DNA of 64,000 nt. It comes from Pseudomonas frederiksbergensis. Lineage in GTDB: Bacteria > Pseudomonadota > Gammaproteobacteria > Pseudomonadales > Pseudomonadaceae. The stretch lies in contig NZ_CP018319.1 in assembly GCF_001952935.1 (NCBI RefSeq), positions 1,291,501 through 1,355,500 of the forward strand, read 5' to 3'. Below are positions 19,793 to 28,771 of the stretch, piece by piece. Positions within the stretch are counted from its first letter, which is position 1. Each line of letters opens with the position of its first letter. Below the pieces are notes generated by a model. It was not told the origin of the DNA and did no database searches. It was given only the letters and a program-made list of their open reading frames with translations. Both the position numbers and the translations under genes were made by a program.

Positions 19793-19881
19793 TGTGGGAG
19801 CGGGCTTGCTCGCGAAAGCGTCGTTTCAGTCAATATTAATGTGGCTGACACACCGCTTTCGCGAGCAAGCCCGCTCCCACA
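19793..19881. repeat. REPIN, family B
   Basis: TGTGGGAGCGGGCTTGCTCGCGAAAGCG and its near-perfect inverse CGCTTTCGCGAGCAAGCCCGCTCCCACA flank a 33-bp spacer; lies between phoH and moaC. Confidence 0.9.
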
Positions 19882-19899
19882 TTGGATTAGTGTTGGGCA

Positions 19900-19933
19900 T
19901 AAAAAATCGGGCGACTTTGGGGTCGCCCGATTC
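19900..19933 (-). terminator. Intrinsic terminator of the PIN-PhoH gene
   Basis: On the minus strand AATCGGGCGA pairs with TCGCCCGATT, followed by six T; 12 bases past the stop. Confidence 0.85.
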
Positions 19934-19944
19934 TTGTGGAGGGT

Positions 19945-21339
19945 TTACAAATGCGATTCGGCGTATTCGGCCAGAATCGAACGAGGCACCCCTTGCAGGG
20001 TGATGTGCACACCGTTGGGGAAATCCTTGAAGCGCTCGGTCAGGTACGTCAGCCCGGAACTGGTCGCGGACAGGTAAGGGGTGTCGATCTGCGCCAGGTT
20101 ACCCAGGCACACCACTTTGGAACCGGCGCCGGCACGGGTGATGATGGTTTTCATCTGGTGCGGCGTGAGGTTCTGGCATTCATCGATCAGGATCAGACTC
20201 TGCTGGAAGCTGCGGCCTCGAATGTAGTTGAGGGATTTGAACTGCAACGGCACTTTGCTGAGGATGTAATCGACACTGCCATGGGTGTTTTCGTCATCCA
20301 TGTGCAAGGCTTCGAGGTTGTCGGTGATGGCGCCCAGCCAAGGCTCCATTTTTTCCGCTTCAGTGCCGGGCAGGAAACCGATCTCCTGGTCCAGGCCCTG
20401 CACGCTTCGGGTCGCGATGATCCGGCGATAGCGTTTGCTGACCATGGTCTGCTCGATCGCCGCCGCCAGTGCGAGGATGGTTTTACCGGAACCGGCTGCC
20501 CCGGTCAGGTTGACCAGGTGGATATCCGGGTCGAGCAAGGCGTACAGCGCCAGGCTTTGATAGATGTCACGCGGTTTCAGGCCCCAGGCTTCCTGGTGCA
20601 ACAGGGGTTCCTGATGCAGGTCGAGAATCAGCAGCTTGTCTTCCTCGATCTCCTTGATCCAGCCGACAAAGCCCTGTTCATCGATGATGAACTCGTTGAC
20701 GTGTACCGCCGGCAGGTTGTCGATCAACTGAACCTGGTGCCAGGTGCGGCCATGGTCCTGACGGGTATCGACATTCCTTACCCGGTCCCAGAAGGAGCCG
20801 GTCATGTTGTGATAACCGTTGGGCAGCAGCGACACGTCGTCGACCAGTTGGTCGGTGCTGTAGTCCTCGGCCGCGATCCCGCAAGCCCGGGCCTTGAGGC
20901 GCATGTTGATGTCTTTGGTGACCAGCACCACAGGCAGTTCCGGTTCCCGTGCGTGCAGGTCGATCAACTGGTTGATGATGATGTTGTCGTTCAGGTGCTC
21001 GGGCAGAATGAGGTTCGGTTCTGCTCGCTTGCTCATCAGAATTGACAGCAAACCCTTCGGTCCGCTTTTGCCGCGCTGGATCGGGACGCCGAGCTCGACG
21101 TCTTCAGGACTGGCATCGCCCAGGGTCTTGTCGATCAGGCGAATCGCCTGACGGCATTCCGCAGCCACGCTGTGATGCCCGCTCTTGAGCTTGTCGAGTT
21201 CCTCAAGCACGGTCATCGGGATGGCGACGTGGTGTTCTTCGAAATTAAGCAGGGCGTTTGGATCGTGAATCAATACGTTGGTATCGAGTACATAAAGGAT
21301 TGGCTGGTTGGAGGAAAAGCTACGTCCGTGATCATCCAT
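19945..21339 (-). CDS. PIN-domain and PhoH-family ATPase fusion (YlaK/PhoH2-like)
   Basis: 464 residues. Residues about 14-150 form a PIN ribonuclease domain (VLDTNVLIHDP gives the first acidic residues). Residues about 250-460 form a PhoH ATPase domain with Walker A GAAGSGKT and Walker B LILIDECQNLT. Fusions of this type (PhoH2) act as RNA helicase/ribonucleases in other bacteria; the cellular role here is not known. AAAGGTG precedes the ATG. The gene order with moaCDE is shared with other pseudomonads. Confidence 0.88.
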   Translation of the reverse strand: MDDHGRSFSSNQPILYVLDTNVLIHDPNALLNFEEHHVAIPMTVLEELDKLKSGHHSVAAECRQAIRLIDKTLGDASPEDVELGVPIQRGKSGPKGLLSILMSKRAEPNLILPEHLNDNIIINQLIDLHAREPELPVVLVTKDINMRLKARACGIAAEDYSTDQLVDDVSLLPNGYHNMTGSFWDRVRNVDTRQDHGRTWHQVQLIDNLPAVHVNEFIIDEQGFVGWIKEIEEDKLLILDLHQEPLLHQEAWGLKPRDIYQSLALYALLDPDIHLVNLTGAAGSGKTILALAAAIEQTMVSKRYRRIIATRSVQGLDQEIGFLPGTEAEKMEPWLGAITDNLEALHMDDENTHGSVDYILSKVPLQFKSLNYIRGRSFQQSLILIDECQNLTPHQMKTIITRAGAGSKVVCLGNLAQIDTPYLSATSSGLTYLTERFKDFPNGVHITLQGVPRSILAEYAESHL

Positions 21340-21675
21340 ACTCGGTCACCTTTGTGGGAGCCAGTCGACGCAATACCGTGACAGTGCTGCGCCTCGAAGT
21401 GGCCACCGAATTCACCTGCGAGGACTCAAGTGAATTGCACACAAATGGGGGTCTTGGAAGACGCCACCTGTCTGCAGGTTTCGGCGGTCTGTCTTCGTAA
21501 TACTCCAAAACCCATGACAGAAAAAAGTACTTTGACGTTTTTTTGAAGTTTATTTTTCAGAGTGACCAATAGCACTAGGCGGATGGCCATCACCCCGTTA
21601 AAGTCGGAAGTCCGCCTGCACCGAATTCTCGTCCAAAATCACCCTTTCCCCAATGTTTACGGCCTTTCGTCGTTT
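21340..21675. other. Gap upstream of the PIN-PhoH gene
   Basis: 336 bp with no credible gene. The stretch 21520-21600 is AT-rich and may hold the phoH promoter. No repeat of either REP family is present. Confidence 0.5.
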
Positions 21676-22800
21676 TCAGCGAAACGCGTCCTGACAGTCT
21701 TCCCAGCCGATTCCACTTTGCGCCGTTTGCGTGATGAGCCAGGGCATCGCCGTTTTCAGCGCATCCTGCTTCACGTTGAAGTTGATCACCCCGTGGCGCC
21801 ACAACAACATCAGGCTCAACACCCGTTGCGCGCTCTGATTGGCTTTCAGCTTGCCGGCACCGTCCTGGGCATCGATATCCCACAGCGCCACCTGCAAGCC
21901 CTGGGACTTGAAGAATCCTTCAGCGTCAGACCGACGCTGACCATCGGGCGGGCGAAACAATGGCACGTAGTTCTCGGGCAGTTTGCTTTTGACCAGTTCG
22001 ACGCTGCGTCGCACCGAGTCCTGCCAGTCCTGCCAGTGGCTGTGGGAGCGAAACTCCCAGCCTTGCGCGCCAATGCACTGCTTCGAGTACGTCGCTTGCA
22101 GGCTGGCTACCGAACGATCGGCCAGACGGGCCTGGATGTCCTTGCCGAGAACGAAGAACGTGCCACTCATGTTCGATTTGCGCAGGTATTCCGCGGCCCA
22201 GGCGGTGTTATCCGGCGCGGTATTGGCGGCACTGTCGAAGGTCAGCAGAAACAGCCGGTCATGCATCTGATCGCCGTTACGCTCATAGTCGCCAAAACGA
22301 TCGACTTCGCTGCTGGTTTGCGGAAACAGCGCGGCCTTGCGCAATTGCTCGTCCAGGTACTGGGCGTGGAACAGTCGGCTCGGTTCGGCCCACTTTATGT
22401 AGTAGCTCTCATCGCTGACCTGAAACTTGGCGGCTTGCTGGCGCAGGGTATCCATGTCCTCGACCAGGAAACAGAAGGAAGCATCCTGATCGCAGCTCTG
22501 CTGGGCGTTGTTGTAGTTGCTCAGCAGGCGCTGCCACATGCGCTGGCGCAGGTTGTTGATCGATTCCAGATTGATTGTGCGCAACCCCAGGCGCTGGGCC
22601 AGGCTCGCTTCATCCAGGGATTCGCTGGCCAGCAGGACGCGAGAAAACATCAGGATTTCGGCCCGTGATGCCACATCGAACAGGGTTGGGCTGCTGAGCT
22701 GTTCAGGCCAGGTGCTGCGATCAAGCGTTGCCACATCGCCCGGCGCCGCCATGGCACCGAAGCTCAACAGCCAGGCCGAGAATAGAAAAACGATACGCAA
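21676..22800 (-). CDS. Exported polysaccharide deacetylase-like (NodB fold) protein
   Basis: 374 residues from a TTG at 22800 preceded by GGAG eight bases away; this gives a good signal peptide (MRIVFLFSAWLLSFGAMAA). Starting further upstream would translate a palindromic repeat. The C-terminal half has NodB-like motifs: LTFDSA (catalytic Asp, but the usual second metal-binding Asp is Ser), a SHSHWQDWQ His cluster, and FRPPDG. The N-terminal half (about 30-190) is helical and unassigned. Activity is uncertain because one metal ligand is altered. It faces yaaA and is 1.8 kb from algD, but alginate has no N-acetyl groups. Confidence 0.75.
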   Translation of the reverse strand: MRIVFLFSAWLLSFGAMAAPGDVATLDRSTWPEQLSSPTLFDVASRAEILMFSRVLLASESLDEASLAQRLGLRTINLESINNLRQRMWQRLLSNYNNAQQSCDQDASFCFLVEDMDTLRQQAAKFQVSDESYYIKWAEPSRLFHAQYLDEQLRKAALFPQTSSEVDRFGDYERNGDQMHDRLFLLTFDSAANTAPDNTAWAAEYLRKSNMSGTFFVLGKDIQARLADRSVASLQATYSKQCIGAQGWEFRSHSHWQDWQDSVRRSVELVKSKLPENYVPLFRPPDGQRRSDAEGFFKSQGLQVALWDIDAQDGAGKLKANQSAQRVLSLMLLWRHGVINFNVKQDALKTAMPWLITQTAQSGIGWEDCQDAFR

Positions 22801-22854
22801 TGGGATGTCTCCATAACAAAACCCGCGCGGCACTATAGCTGATCCGACTGACAT

Positions 22855-22885
22855 GATCGTTCCCACGCTCTGCGTGGGAACGATC
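22855..22885. repeat. Single family-A palindrome
   Basis: Perfect 14-bp arms GATCGTTCCCACGC / complement with loop TCT, in the divergent gap between the deacetylase and yaaA genes. Confidence 0.85.
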
Positions 22886-22981
22886 AAACCTCGCTCCACC
22901 GATCATCACCTATGGACTTGATAGCTGGAGTCAACAAGGACAACCCCCTAGAATCGCCCCACGATTAAAGGAGACGACTTC

Positions 22982-23761
22982 ATGCTGATGGTGATTTCCC
23001 CCGCCAAGACCCTCGATTACGAAACACCGCCGGCGACCCAGCGCTTCACCCAGCCACAATACCTCGACCATTCCCAGGAGCTGATCCTGCAATTGCGCGA
23101 ACTGGCCCCAGCGCAGATCAGCGAGTTGATGCACGTCTCCGACAAGATCGGCGGGCTCAACGCCGCGCGTTTCGGCAGCTGGACACCCGCCTTCACTCCG
23201 GAAAATGCCAAGCAGGCACTGCTCGCCTTCAAGGGCGACGTTTACACCGGGTTGAATGCTCAAACCTTCAGCGAGGCCGATTTCGATTACGCCCAGCAGC
23301 ACTTGCGCATGTTGTCCGGCCTGTATGGCCTGCTGCGCCCACTGGACCTGATGCAGCCGTATCGACTGGAGATGGGCACCAAACTGGCGAATGCCCGTGG
23401 CAAGGATTTGTATGCCTTCTGGGGCACACGGATCAGCGAATGGCTGAACGAGGCACTGGCCGATCAAGGCGATGACGTGCTGCTGAACCTGGCCTCCAAC
23501 GAGTACTTCTCGGCAGTCAAACGCAATGCCCTGAATGCGCGCATCATCAATACCGAATTCAAGGACTTGAAGAACGGTCAGTACAAGATCATCAGTTTCT
23601 ACGCGAAAAAGGCCCGCGGCATGATGAGTCGCTTCGTCATAGAAGAGCGCATCAACGACCCGCAAGCCCTCAAGCAGTTCGATGTACAAGGCTATCGCTA
23701 CAGCGCCGAGCATTCCAAACCGGACAATCTGGTGTTCCTGCGCGATCACGCATCCGAGTAA
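22982..23761 (+). CDS. yaaA: Peroxide stress protein YaaA
   Basis: 259 residues, full-length DUF328 protein: the start [14 protein letters not shown] and the segments [28 protein letters not shown] and [14 protein letters not shown] are family signatures. In E. coli YaaA lowers free iron and protects DNA from peroxide; the fold binds DNA. AAAGGAGA lies before the ATG. A hairpin (TGGCGCACG with its complement, 23771-23801) follows the stop without a T-run. Confidence 0.93.
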   Translation: MLMVISPAKTLDYETPPATQRFTQPQYLDHSQELILQLRELAPAQISELMHVSDKIGGLNAARFGSWTPAFTPENAKQALLAFKGDVYTGLNAQTFSEADFDYAQQHLRMLSGLYGLLRPLDLMQPYRLEMGTKLANARGKDLYAFWGTRISEWLNEALADQGDDVLLNLASNEYFSAVKRNALNARIINTEFKDLKNGQYKIISFYAKKARGMMSRFVIEERINDPQALKQFDVQGYRYSAEHSKPDNLVFLRDHASE

Positions 23762-24566
23762 ACAGCCGGTTGGCGCACGCCTCATTAAAGGTCGTGCGCC
23801 ACGCCTGTAGTCCAACAATTCCCCGCTCCATTCGTCACTTTGCTGACGTCAAAAACCAATCACTCGATTTCCTAACTTTAGTTTCACTCGACTTCGCTGA
23901 TTTTTTTCAGTAGTGGCACCAAATTTTTTTATCGGTAGTGGCAAATAACTATCTAATCCGATAATAACCCTATGTATCAAGGGCGAAACAGGTGTTGCTA
24001 TCAATATGAAAGCAGTGCCATCTTTTTCAATATTTCAGGAAATTTCAGGATTCGCGATGGGCGGACAGGAACTATGTCCAGATGCGTCGCTCATACCACC
24101 GGTAACCATTCTCTCTGAGCTTGTACGAGATAACTTACGCAGAGAAGAGATCCACATAGCAAAGTTGTCACATTAACTTCTGCTTACTGATCCCTGATTT
24201 GGGCAACACATGAAGGACAGGAGATAAACCTCATAAATATCCCCTACAAGGCCAAGGCCGCGCCCCTATAAACGTGCTCACCTGAGCACCCAACCGCTTG
24301 ATTTACGGGCTTCTGGCCTGGCATTGAGCGCGCAAGACCTTTGCACGAATGTCTTCTGATTAGAAGATCAGCTGCATAACAGGGCACGCCATAATAATAA
24401 AAGCCTAGTTGCGCACATTTTGAGTGCACTTATTTAGACACTCGGAACTTATATGCCTGCACGCGGCATTGTGACGCCTTTAAGGCGCACTTCCGAGTGC
24501 ACTACCACCGCTGAACACCATTAACTCCGGCCATGTAATGGCTTGATAAACACAGAGGTAATTGCG
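23762..24566 (+). promoter_or_regulatory. Long leader/promoter region of the alginate operon
   Basis: 805 bp without a gene, AT-richer than the surroundings, directly before algD. It contains several repeated or palindromic words: GTAGTGGCA at 23910-23918 and 23935-23943, ATTTCAGGA twice at a 10-bp period (24032-24050), GTGCTCA-CC-TGAGCAC (24274-24289), and AGTGCACT at 24423-24430 and 24496-24503. In P. aeruginosa the algD upstream region is bound from far away by AlgR, AlgB, AmrZ and others; which of these words are sites here is not known. Confidence 0.75.
24445..24475 (+). promoter_or_regulatory. Candidate AlgU (sigma-22) promoter of algD
   Basis: GAACTT at 24445-24450 matches the AlgU -35 consensus exactly and lies 117 bp before the algD ATG, the sort of distance expected. 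The -10 is weak: at 16-17 bp spacing the sequence reads CATTG/ATTGT rather than TCTGA. The call rests on the -35 and on context. Confidence 0.5.
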
Positions 24567-25883
24567 ATGCGCATCAGCATATTTGGTTTGGGTTACGTCG
24601 GCGCAGTATGTGCCGGTTGCCTGTCTGCACGGGGCCATGACGTCGTTGGCGTCGATGTTGCCAAAGACAAAATCGATATGATCAACGCCGGTAAATCGCC
24701 GATCGTTGAACCGGGTCTGGGCGAGCTTCTGCAGAAGGGTATCGAGACGGGCAAATTGCGCGGCACGACCAACTTCGCCGAGGCGATTCGCGATACCGAC
24801 CTGTCGATGATCTGCGTCGGCACGCCGAGCAAGAAGAACGGCGACCTGGAACTGAACTACATCGAAGCCGTGTGCCGCGAGATCGGTTTTGTCCTGCGTG
24901 ACAAGACCACTCGTCACACCATCGTGGTTCGTAGCACCGTCCTGCCAGGCACTGTGGCAAACGTAGTGATCCCGATCCTCGAAGACTGCTCCGGCAAAAA
25001 AGCCGGCGTCGACTTCGGCGTTGCAGTGAACCCTGAGTTCCTGCGTGAAAGCACCGCGATCGCCGACTACGACCTGCCGCCAATGACCGTCATCGGCGAG
25101 TTCGACAAGGCTTCGGGCGACGTACTGCAATCGCTGTACGAAGAACTCGACGCTCCGATCATCCGCAAGGACATCGCAGTGGCCGAGATGATCAAGTACA
25201 CCTGCAACGTGTGGCACGCCACCAAGGTGACCTTCGCCAACGAGATCGGCAACATCGCCAAGGCTGTCGGCGTCGATGGTCGCGAAGTGATGGAAGTGGT
25301 CTGCCAGGACAAGACGCTGAACCTGTCCCAGTACTACATGCGTCCAGGCTTTGCATTCGGTGGTTCTTGCCTGCCGAAGGACGTTCGCGCCCTGACCTAC
25401 CGCGCCGGCTCCCTGGACGTGGAAGCACCGCTGCTCAACTCGCTGATGCGCAGTAACGAGTCCCAGGTGCAGAACGCTTTCGACATCGTCACCAGCCACG
25501 GCAAACGCAAAGTCGCCCTGCTGGGCCTGAGCTTCAAGGCCGGTACTGATGACCTGCGCGAAAGCCCGCTGGTTGATCTGGCGGAAATGCTGATCGGCAA
25601 GGGTTACGACCTGAGCATCTACGACACCAACGTCGAATACGCCCGTGTCCACGGTGCGAACAAGGATTACATCGAGTCGAAGATCCCTCACGTCTCGTCC
25701 TTGCTCAACGCTGACTTCGACGACGTGATCAATAACTCCGACGTGATCATCCTCGGCAACCGTGACGAGAAGTTCCGCGCCCTGGCGCAGAACGCTCCAC
25801 ACGGCAAGCAAGTGATCGACCTGGTCGGCTTCATGTCCAAAGCCACCGACGTGAGTGGCCGCACTGAAGGCATCTGCTGGTAA
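24567..25883 (+). CDS. algD: GDP-mannose 6-dehydrogenase
   Basis: 438 residues. N-terminal Rossmann domain (GLGYVGAVCAGCLSARGH, residues 7-24), central UDP/GDP-sugar dehydrogenase domain and C-terminal NDP-binding domain. The catalytic cysteine is C268 in FGGSCLPKDV, the same number as in P. aeruginosa AlgD. It oxidises GDP-mannose twice to GDP-mannuronate, the committed step. AGAGGT lies seven bases before the ATG at 24567; an in-frame ATA/ATT extension to 24543 is not a real start. Confidence 0.97.
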   Translation: MRISIFGLGYVGAVCAGCLSARGHDVVGVDVAKDKIDMINAGKSPIVEPGLGELLQKGIETGKLRGTTNFAEAIRDTDLSMICVGTPSKKNGDLELNYIEAVCREIGFVLRDKTTRHTIVVRSTVLPGTVANVVIPILEDCSGKKAGVDFGVAVNPEFLRESTAIADYDLPPMTVIGEFDKASGDVLQSLYEELDAPIIRKDIAVAEMIKYTCNVWHATKVTFANEIGNIAKAVGVDGREVMEVVCQDKTLNLSQYYMRPGFAFGGSCLPKDVRALTYRAGSLDVEAPLLNSLMRSNESQVQNAFDIVTSHGKRKVALLGLSFKAGTDDLRESPLVDLAEMLIGKGYDLSIYDTNVEYARVHGANKDYIESKIPHVSSLLNADFDDVINNSDVIILGNRDEKFRALAQNAPHGKQVIDLVGFMSKATDVSGRTEGICW

Positions 25884-25895
25884 CACACCCTCCTC

Positions 25896-25975
25896 GTAGG
25901 AGCCAGGCTTGCCGGCGAACCAGGCGACATGATGTGTCAGGTACGCCGCCTTCGCGGGCAAGCCTCGCTCCTGCA
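25896..25975. repeat. REPIN inside the alg operon (algD-alg8 gap)
   Basis: GTAGGAGCCAGGCTTGCCGGCGAA and the inverse TTCGCGGGCAAGCCTCGCTCCTGC flank about 30 bp. A diverged family-B element in the 173-bp gap between algD and alg8. Confidence 0.85.
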
Positions 25976-26056
25976 GGTCTGATGAGATCGACTTGGCTTT
26001 TTCGCCTGCCTTAACCCCATCGGGCCACCCCACAGGCTCGCCCGAGATAGAGACGG

Positions 26057-27547
26057 ATGCAGATTATGCACAGGCTAAAGCACGGCCTACTTCAGGTCGC
26101 CGGTTGGCTGTTTTACCTAAGTTTATTGATGGGCATCGCCATGGCGTTGCCTGCGTCCACGTTCGACTCCGAGTCGAAGGACTTCATCTTCCTGATCGGT
26201 ATCGTCGGCATCTGGCGCTACTCGATGGGTGCTACGCACTTTCTGCGCGGCATGCTGTTTCTGTACGTGGTCTACCCGCACCTGCGGCGCAAAGTGCGCA
26301 AGCTGGGTAAATCGGCAGACCCGTCCCATGTGTTTCTGATGGTCACCAGTTTCCGTATCGACGCGCTGACCACCGCCCAGGTCTACGCCTCGGTGATTCG
26401 CGAAGCGATCGACTGCGGCCTGCCGACCACCATGGTCTGCTCCATCGTGGAAATGTCCGATGAGAAGCTGGTGAAAAGCCTTTGGGCCAAAATGAATCCA
26501 CCGGCTCGCGTCAAGCTCGACTTCGTACGCATTCCCGGCACCGGCAAGCGCGATGGCCTGGCCTACGGTTTCCGCGCCATCTCCCGCCACCTGCCGGACG
26601 ACCGCGCAGTGGTTGCGGTGATCGATGGCGACACCGTGCTTGCCGAAGGCGTCGTGCTCAAGACCGTGCCGTGGTTCCAGCTGTTCGGCAATGTCGGCGG
26701 CCTGACCACCAACGAGTTCTGCGAAGTGCGCGGCGGCTACATCATGAGCGAGTGGCACAAACTGCGCTTCGCCCAGCGTCACATCAACATGTGCTCGATG
26801 GCCCTGTCCAAGCGCGTGCTGACCATGACCGGGCGGATGTCGGTATTCCGCGCCACTGTGGTGACCAACCCGGACTTCATCGCCGACGTGGAAAGCGACT
26901 CGCTGCAACACTGGCGCCTGGGTCGCTTCAAGTTCCTTACCGGTGATGACAAGTCGAGCTGGTTCAGCTTGATGCGCCTGGGCTACGACACGTTTTATGT
27001 GCCGGACGCCGCCATTCACACCGTGGAACACCCGCCGGAAAAAAGCTTCATCAAGGCCAGTCGCAAACTGATGTTCCGCTGGTACGGCAACAACCTGCGG
27101 CAGAACTCCCGCGCCCTGGGCCTGGGGATGAAACGTCTCGGCCTGTTCACTTCGGTGGTGCTGTTCGACCAGCGTGTGTCGATGTGGACGTCGCTGCTGG
27201 GCCTGACCGTCGCGCTCATCGCCACCGTCAAGTACGGCGCCGCGTTCATCCTGGTTTACCTGCTGTGGATCGGCATTACCCGCCTGATCCTGACCGTGCT
27301 GCTGTCTTTGTCCGGTCACACGATCGGCCCGGCCTACCCTGCGATTCTCTATTACAACCAGATCGTCGGCGCGCTGGTGAAAATCTACGTGTTCTTCCGC
27401 CTCGACCGACAGTCCTGGAGTCGCCAGCCCACTTCCCTGACCCGTGATCTCGCCAGCTTTCAAGGTTGGTTCAACACTTGGTCGTCTCGGACCATGACCT
27501 TCTCCGCCGGCAGCATTTTTGTTGCTGTGCTGCTGATGATGGTCTGA
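26057..27547 (+). CDS. alg8: Alginate polymerase glycosyltransferase
   Basis: 496 residues. Membrane helices at both ends (about 15-35, 45-60 and four near 370-495) flank a cytoplasmic GT2 domain with VIDGDTV (nucleotide/metal Asp), DVESDS (acceptor-side Asp) and QHWRLGR (QxxRW-like processivity motif). Alg8 polymerises mannuronate from GDP-mannuronate and needs Alg44. An in-frame ATG three codons later (26066) is an equally possible start. Confidence 0.95.
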   Translation: MQIMHRLKHGLLQVAGWLFYLSLLMGIAMALPASTFDSESKDFIFLIGIVGIWRYSMGATHFLRGMLFLYVVYPHLRRKVRKLGKSADPSHVFLMVTSFRIDALTTAQVYASVIREAIDCGLPTTMVCSIVEMSDEKLVKSLWAKMNPPARVKLDFVRIPGTGKRDGLAYGFRAISRHLPDDRAVVAVIDGDTVLAEGVVLKTVPWFQLFGNVGGLTTNEFCEVRGGYIMSEWHKLRFAQRHINMCSMALSKRVLTMTGRMSVFRATVVTNPDFIADVESDSLQHWRLGRFKFLTGDDKSSWFSLMRLGYDTFYVPDAAIHTVEHPPEKSFIKASRKLMFRWYGNNLRQNSRALGLGMKRLGLFTSVVLFDQRVSMWTSLLGLTVALIATVKYGAAFILVYLLWIGITRLILTVLLSLSGHTIGPAYPAILYYNQIVGALVKIYVFFRLDRQSWSRQPTSLTRDLASFQGWFNTWSSRTMTFSAGSIFVAVLLMMV

Positions 27548-27582
27548 CCGAACTTGCCTGAATTAACTAGGAAATCGTCCAT

Positions 27583-28752
27583 ATGAATACCGCCGTCAAC
27601 GCCAACGTAGTGCATGAATCAGAAGCCCAGCGCCAGCATGCCCGGGTAAAAATCCCGGCCAAGCTGCGCTTCTTCGGTCCTGACCGGACCCCGGTAGAAG
27701 CTCGGGTCATCGACCTCTCCGCTGGCGGCCTGGCGTTCAACGCCGGTCAGCTGCCACTGAAGATCGGCGACGTGTACAAGGCGCGTTTGCAGTTCGTCAT
27801 CGATAACCTTGGCCTGGCCATGGACGTCGAGTTACTGGTGCGCTCCCACGACCGCGAAACCGGTCGTACCGGTTGCCAGTTCCAGAACCTCGAATCCCAG
27901 GACATTTCCACCCTGCGCCACCTGATCACTTCTCACCTGGCCGGCGACATCGTCACCATGGGTGAAGTGCTGGCCACCCTGCAACGCGACAACTTCACCA
28001 AGGCGCGCAAGAACAAGGATGGCGGCCACGGCATGACCCCGTTCGGTCGTCTGCGTGCCGTGACCTTCAGCTTGGCGATCTTTCTCGTCGGCCTGACGGC
28101 ATTCGGCTTCATCTTCAAGTCGGTGTACGGCATGTACTTCGTCAGCCACGCCCAGGCCGGTCTGGTCAGCGTAGCGGGCATGAACATCACCATGCCGCGC
28201 GATGGCACCGTGAAGAGCCTGATCAAACCCGACGGCGTTGCCGCCAAGGGCGCGCCGCTTGCGACCTTCAGCACCAGCATGCTCGATGTGCTCAAGGGCC
28301 ATCTTGACGACAATCAATTGCAACCGGCCAAGGTTGAAGAACTGTTCGGCAAGCAAATGACCGGCACCCTGACGTCGCCATGCGATTGCACCGTAGCGCA
28401 GCAAATGGTCGCCGACGGTCAGTACGCCAACAAGGGTGACGTGATCTTCCAACTGGTGCCGCGTAACAGCGAAGCCAACGTTGAAGCGCGCTTCTCCTAT
28501 CGCCAGTTCGGCGACGTGCTGCCAGGCAGCTCGGTCAGCTTCCAGATCGCCGGCGAAGACAAAACCCGCTCCGGCACGATCGTCAGCAGCACCAGCCTGA
28601 AAAGCGCCGACCTGTCGTCCGACATCCGCGTGCAGATCAAGCCTGATGAGCCGCTGGACAGCAAATTCGCCGGTCGCCCGGTTGAAGTGAACGCCAACCG
28701 CGGTCCGAACCTGAACTGGCTGATCGATAAAGCCATGGCCGCCGGTCGTTAA
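27583..28752 (+). CDS. alg44: Alginate co-polymerase with c-di-GMP-binding PilZ domain
   Basis: 389 residues. The PilZ domain (about 15-120) has R17xxxR21 and D44xSxxG49, the same positions that bind c-di-GMP in P. aeruginosa Alg44. A single helix (about 160-182) leads to a periplasmic HlyD/membrane-fusion-like domain (about 195-385). It activates Alg8 when c-di-GMP is bound and links polymerase to the export complex. Second messenger could come from cyclases such as the one at 3536-4549. Confidence 0.96.
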   Translation: MNTAVNANVVHESEAQRQHARVKIPAKLRFFGPDRTPVEARVIDLSAGGLAFNAGQLPLKIGDVYKARLQFVIDNLGLAMDVELLVRSHDRETGRTGCQFQNLESQDISTLRHLITSHLAGDIVTMGEVLATLQRDNFTKARKNKDGGHGMTPFGRLRAVTFSLAIFLVGLTAFGFIFKSVYGMYFVSHAQAGLVSVAGMNITMPRDGTVKSLIKPDGVAAKGAPLATFSTSMLDVLKGHLDDNQLQPAKVEELFGKQMTGTLTSPCDCTVAQQMVADGQYANKGDVIFQLVPRNSEANVEARFSYRQFGDVLPGSSVSFQIAGEDKTRSGTIVSSTSLKSADLSSDIRVQIKPDEPLDSKFAGRPVEVNANRGPNLNWLIDKAMAAGR

Positions 28753-28771
28753 AAACAAGAGGACATGCCCC

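Noticed and set aside
17358..19881. Spaced palindromic repeats that might suggest a CRISPR array
   Set aside because: Copies are kilobases apart, inverted rather than direct, lie singly between genes and have no cas genes; they are REPINs.
22801..22899. N-terminal extension of the polysaccharide deacetylase frame
   Set aside because: The added codons run through the palindrome at 22855-22885; the TTG at 22800 has a proper GGAG and gives a signal peptide.
23827..23836. TCCATTCGTC, 8 of 10 match to the AlgR site ACCGTTCGTC
   Set aside because: A single imperfect match more than 700 bp before algD; too weak to call without conservation data.
24480..26033. Long minus-strand frame opposite algD (517 codons)
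   Set aside because: It is the antisense mirror of algD, with no start site, no domain and low-complexity composition caused by GC-biased codons; algD is unambiguous.
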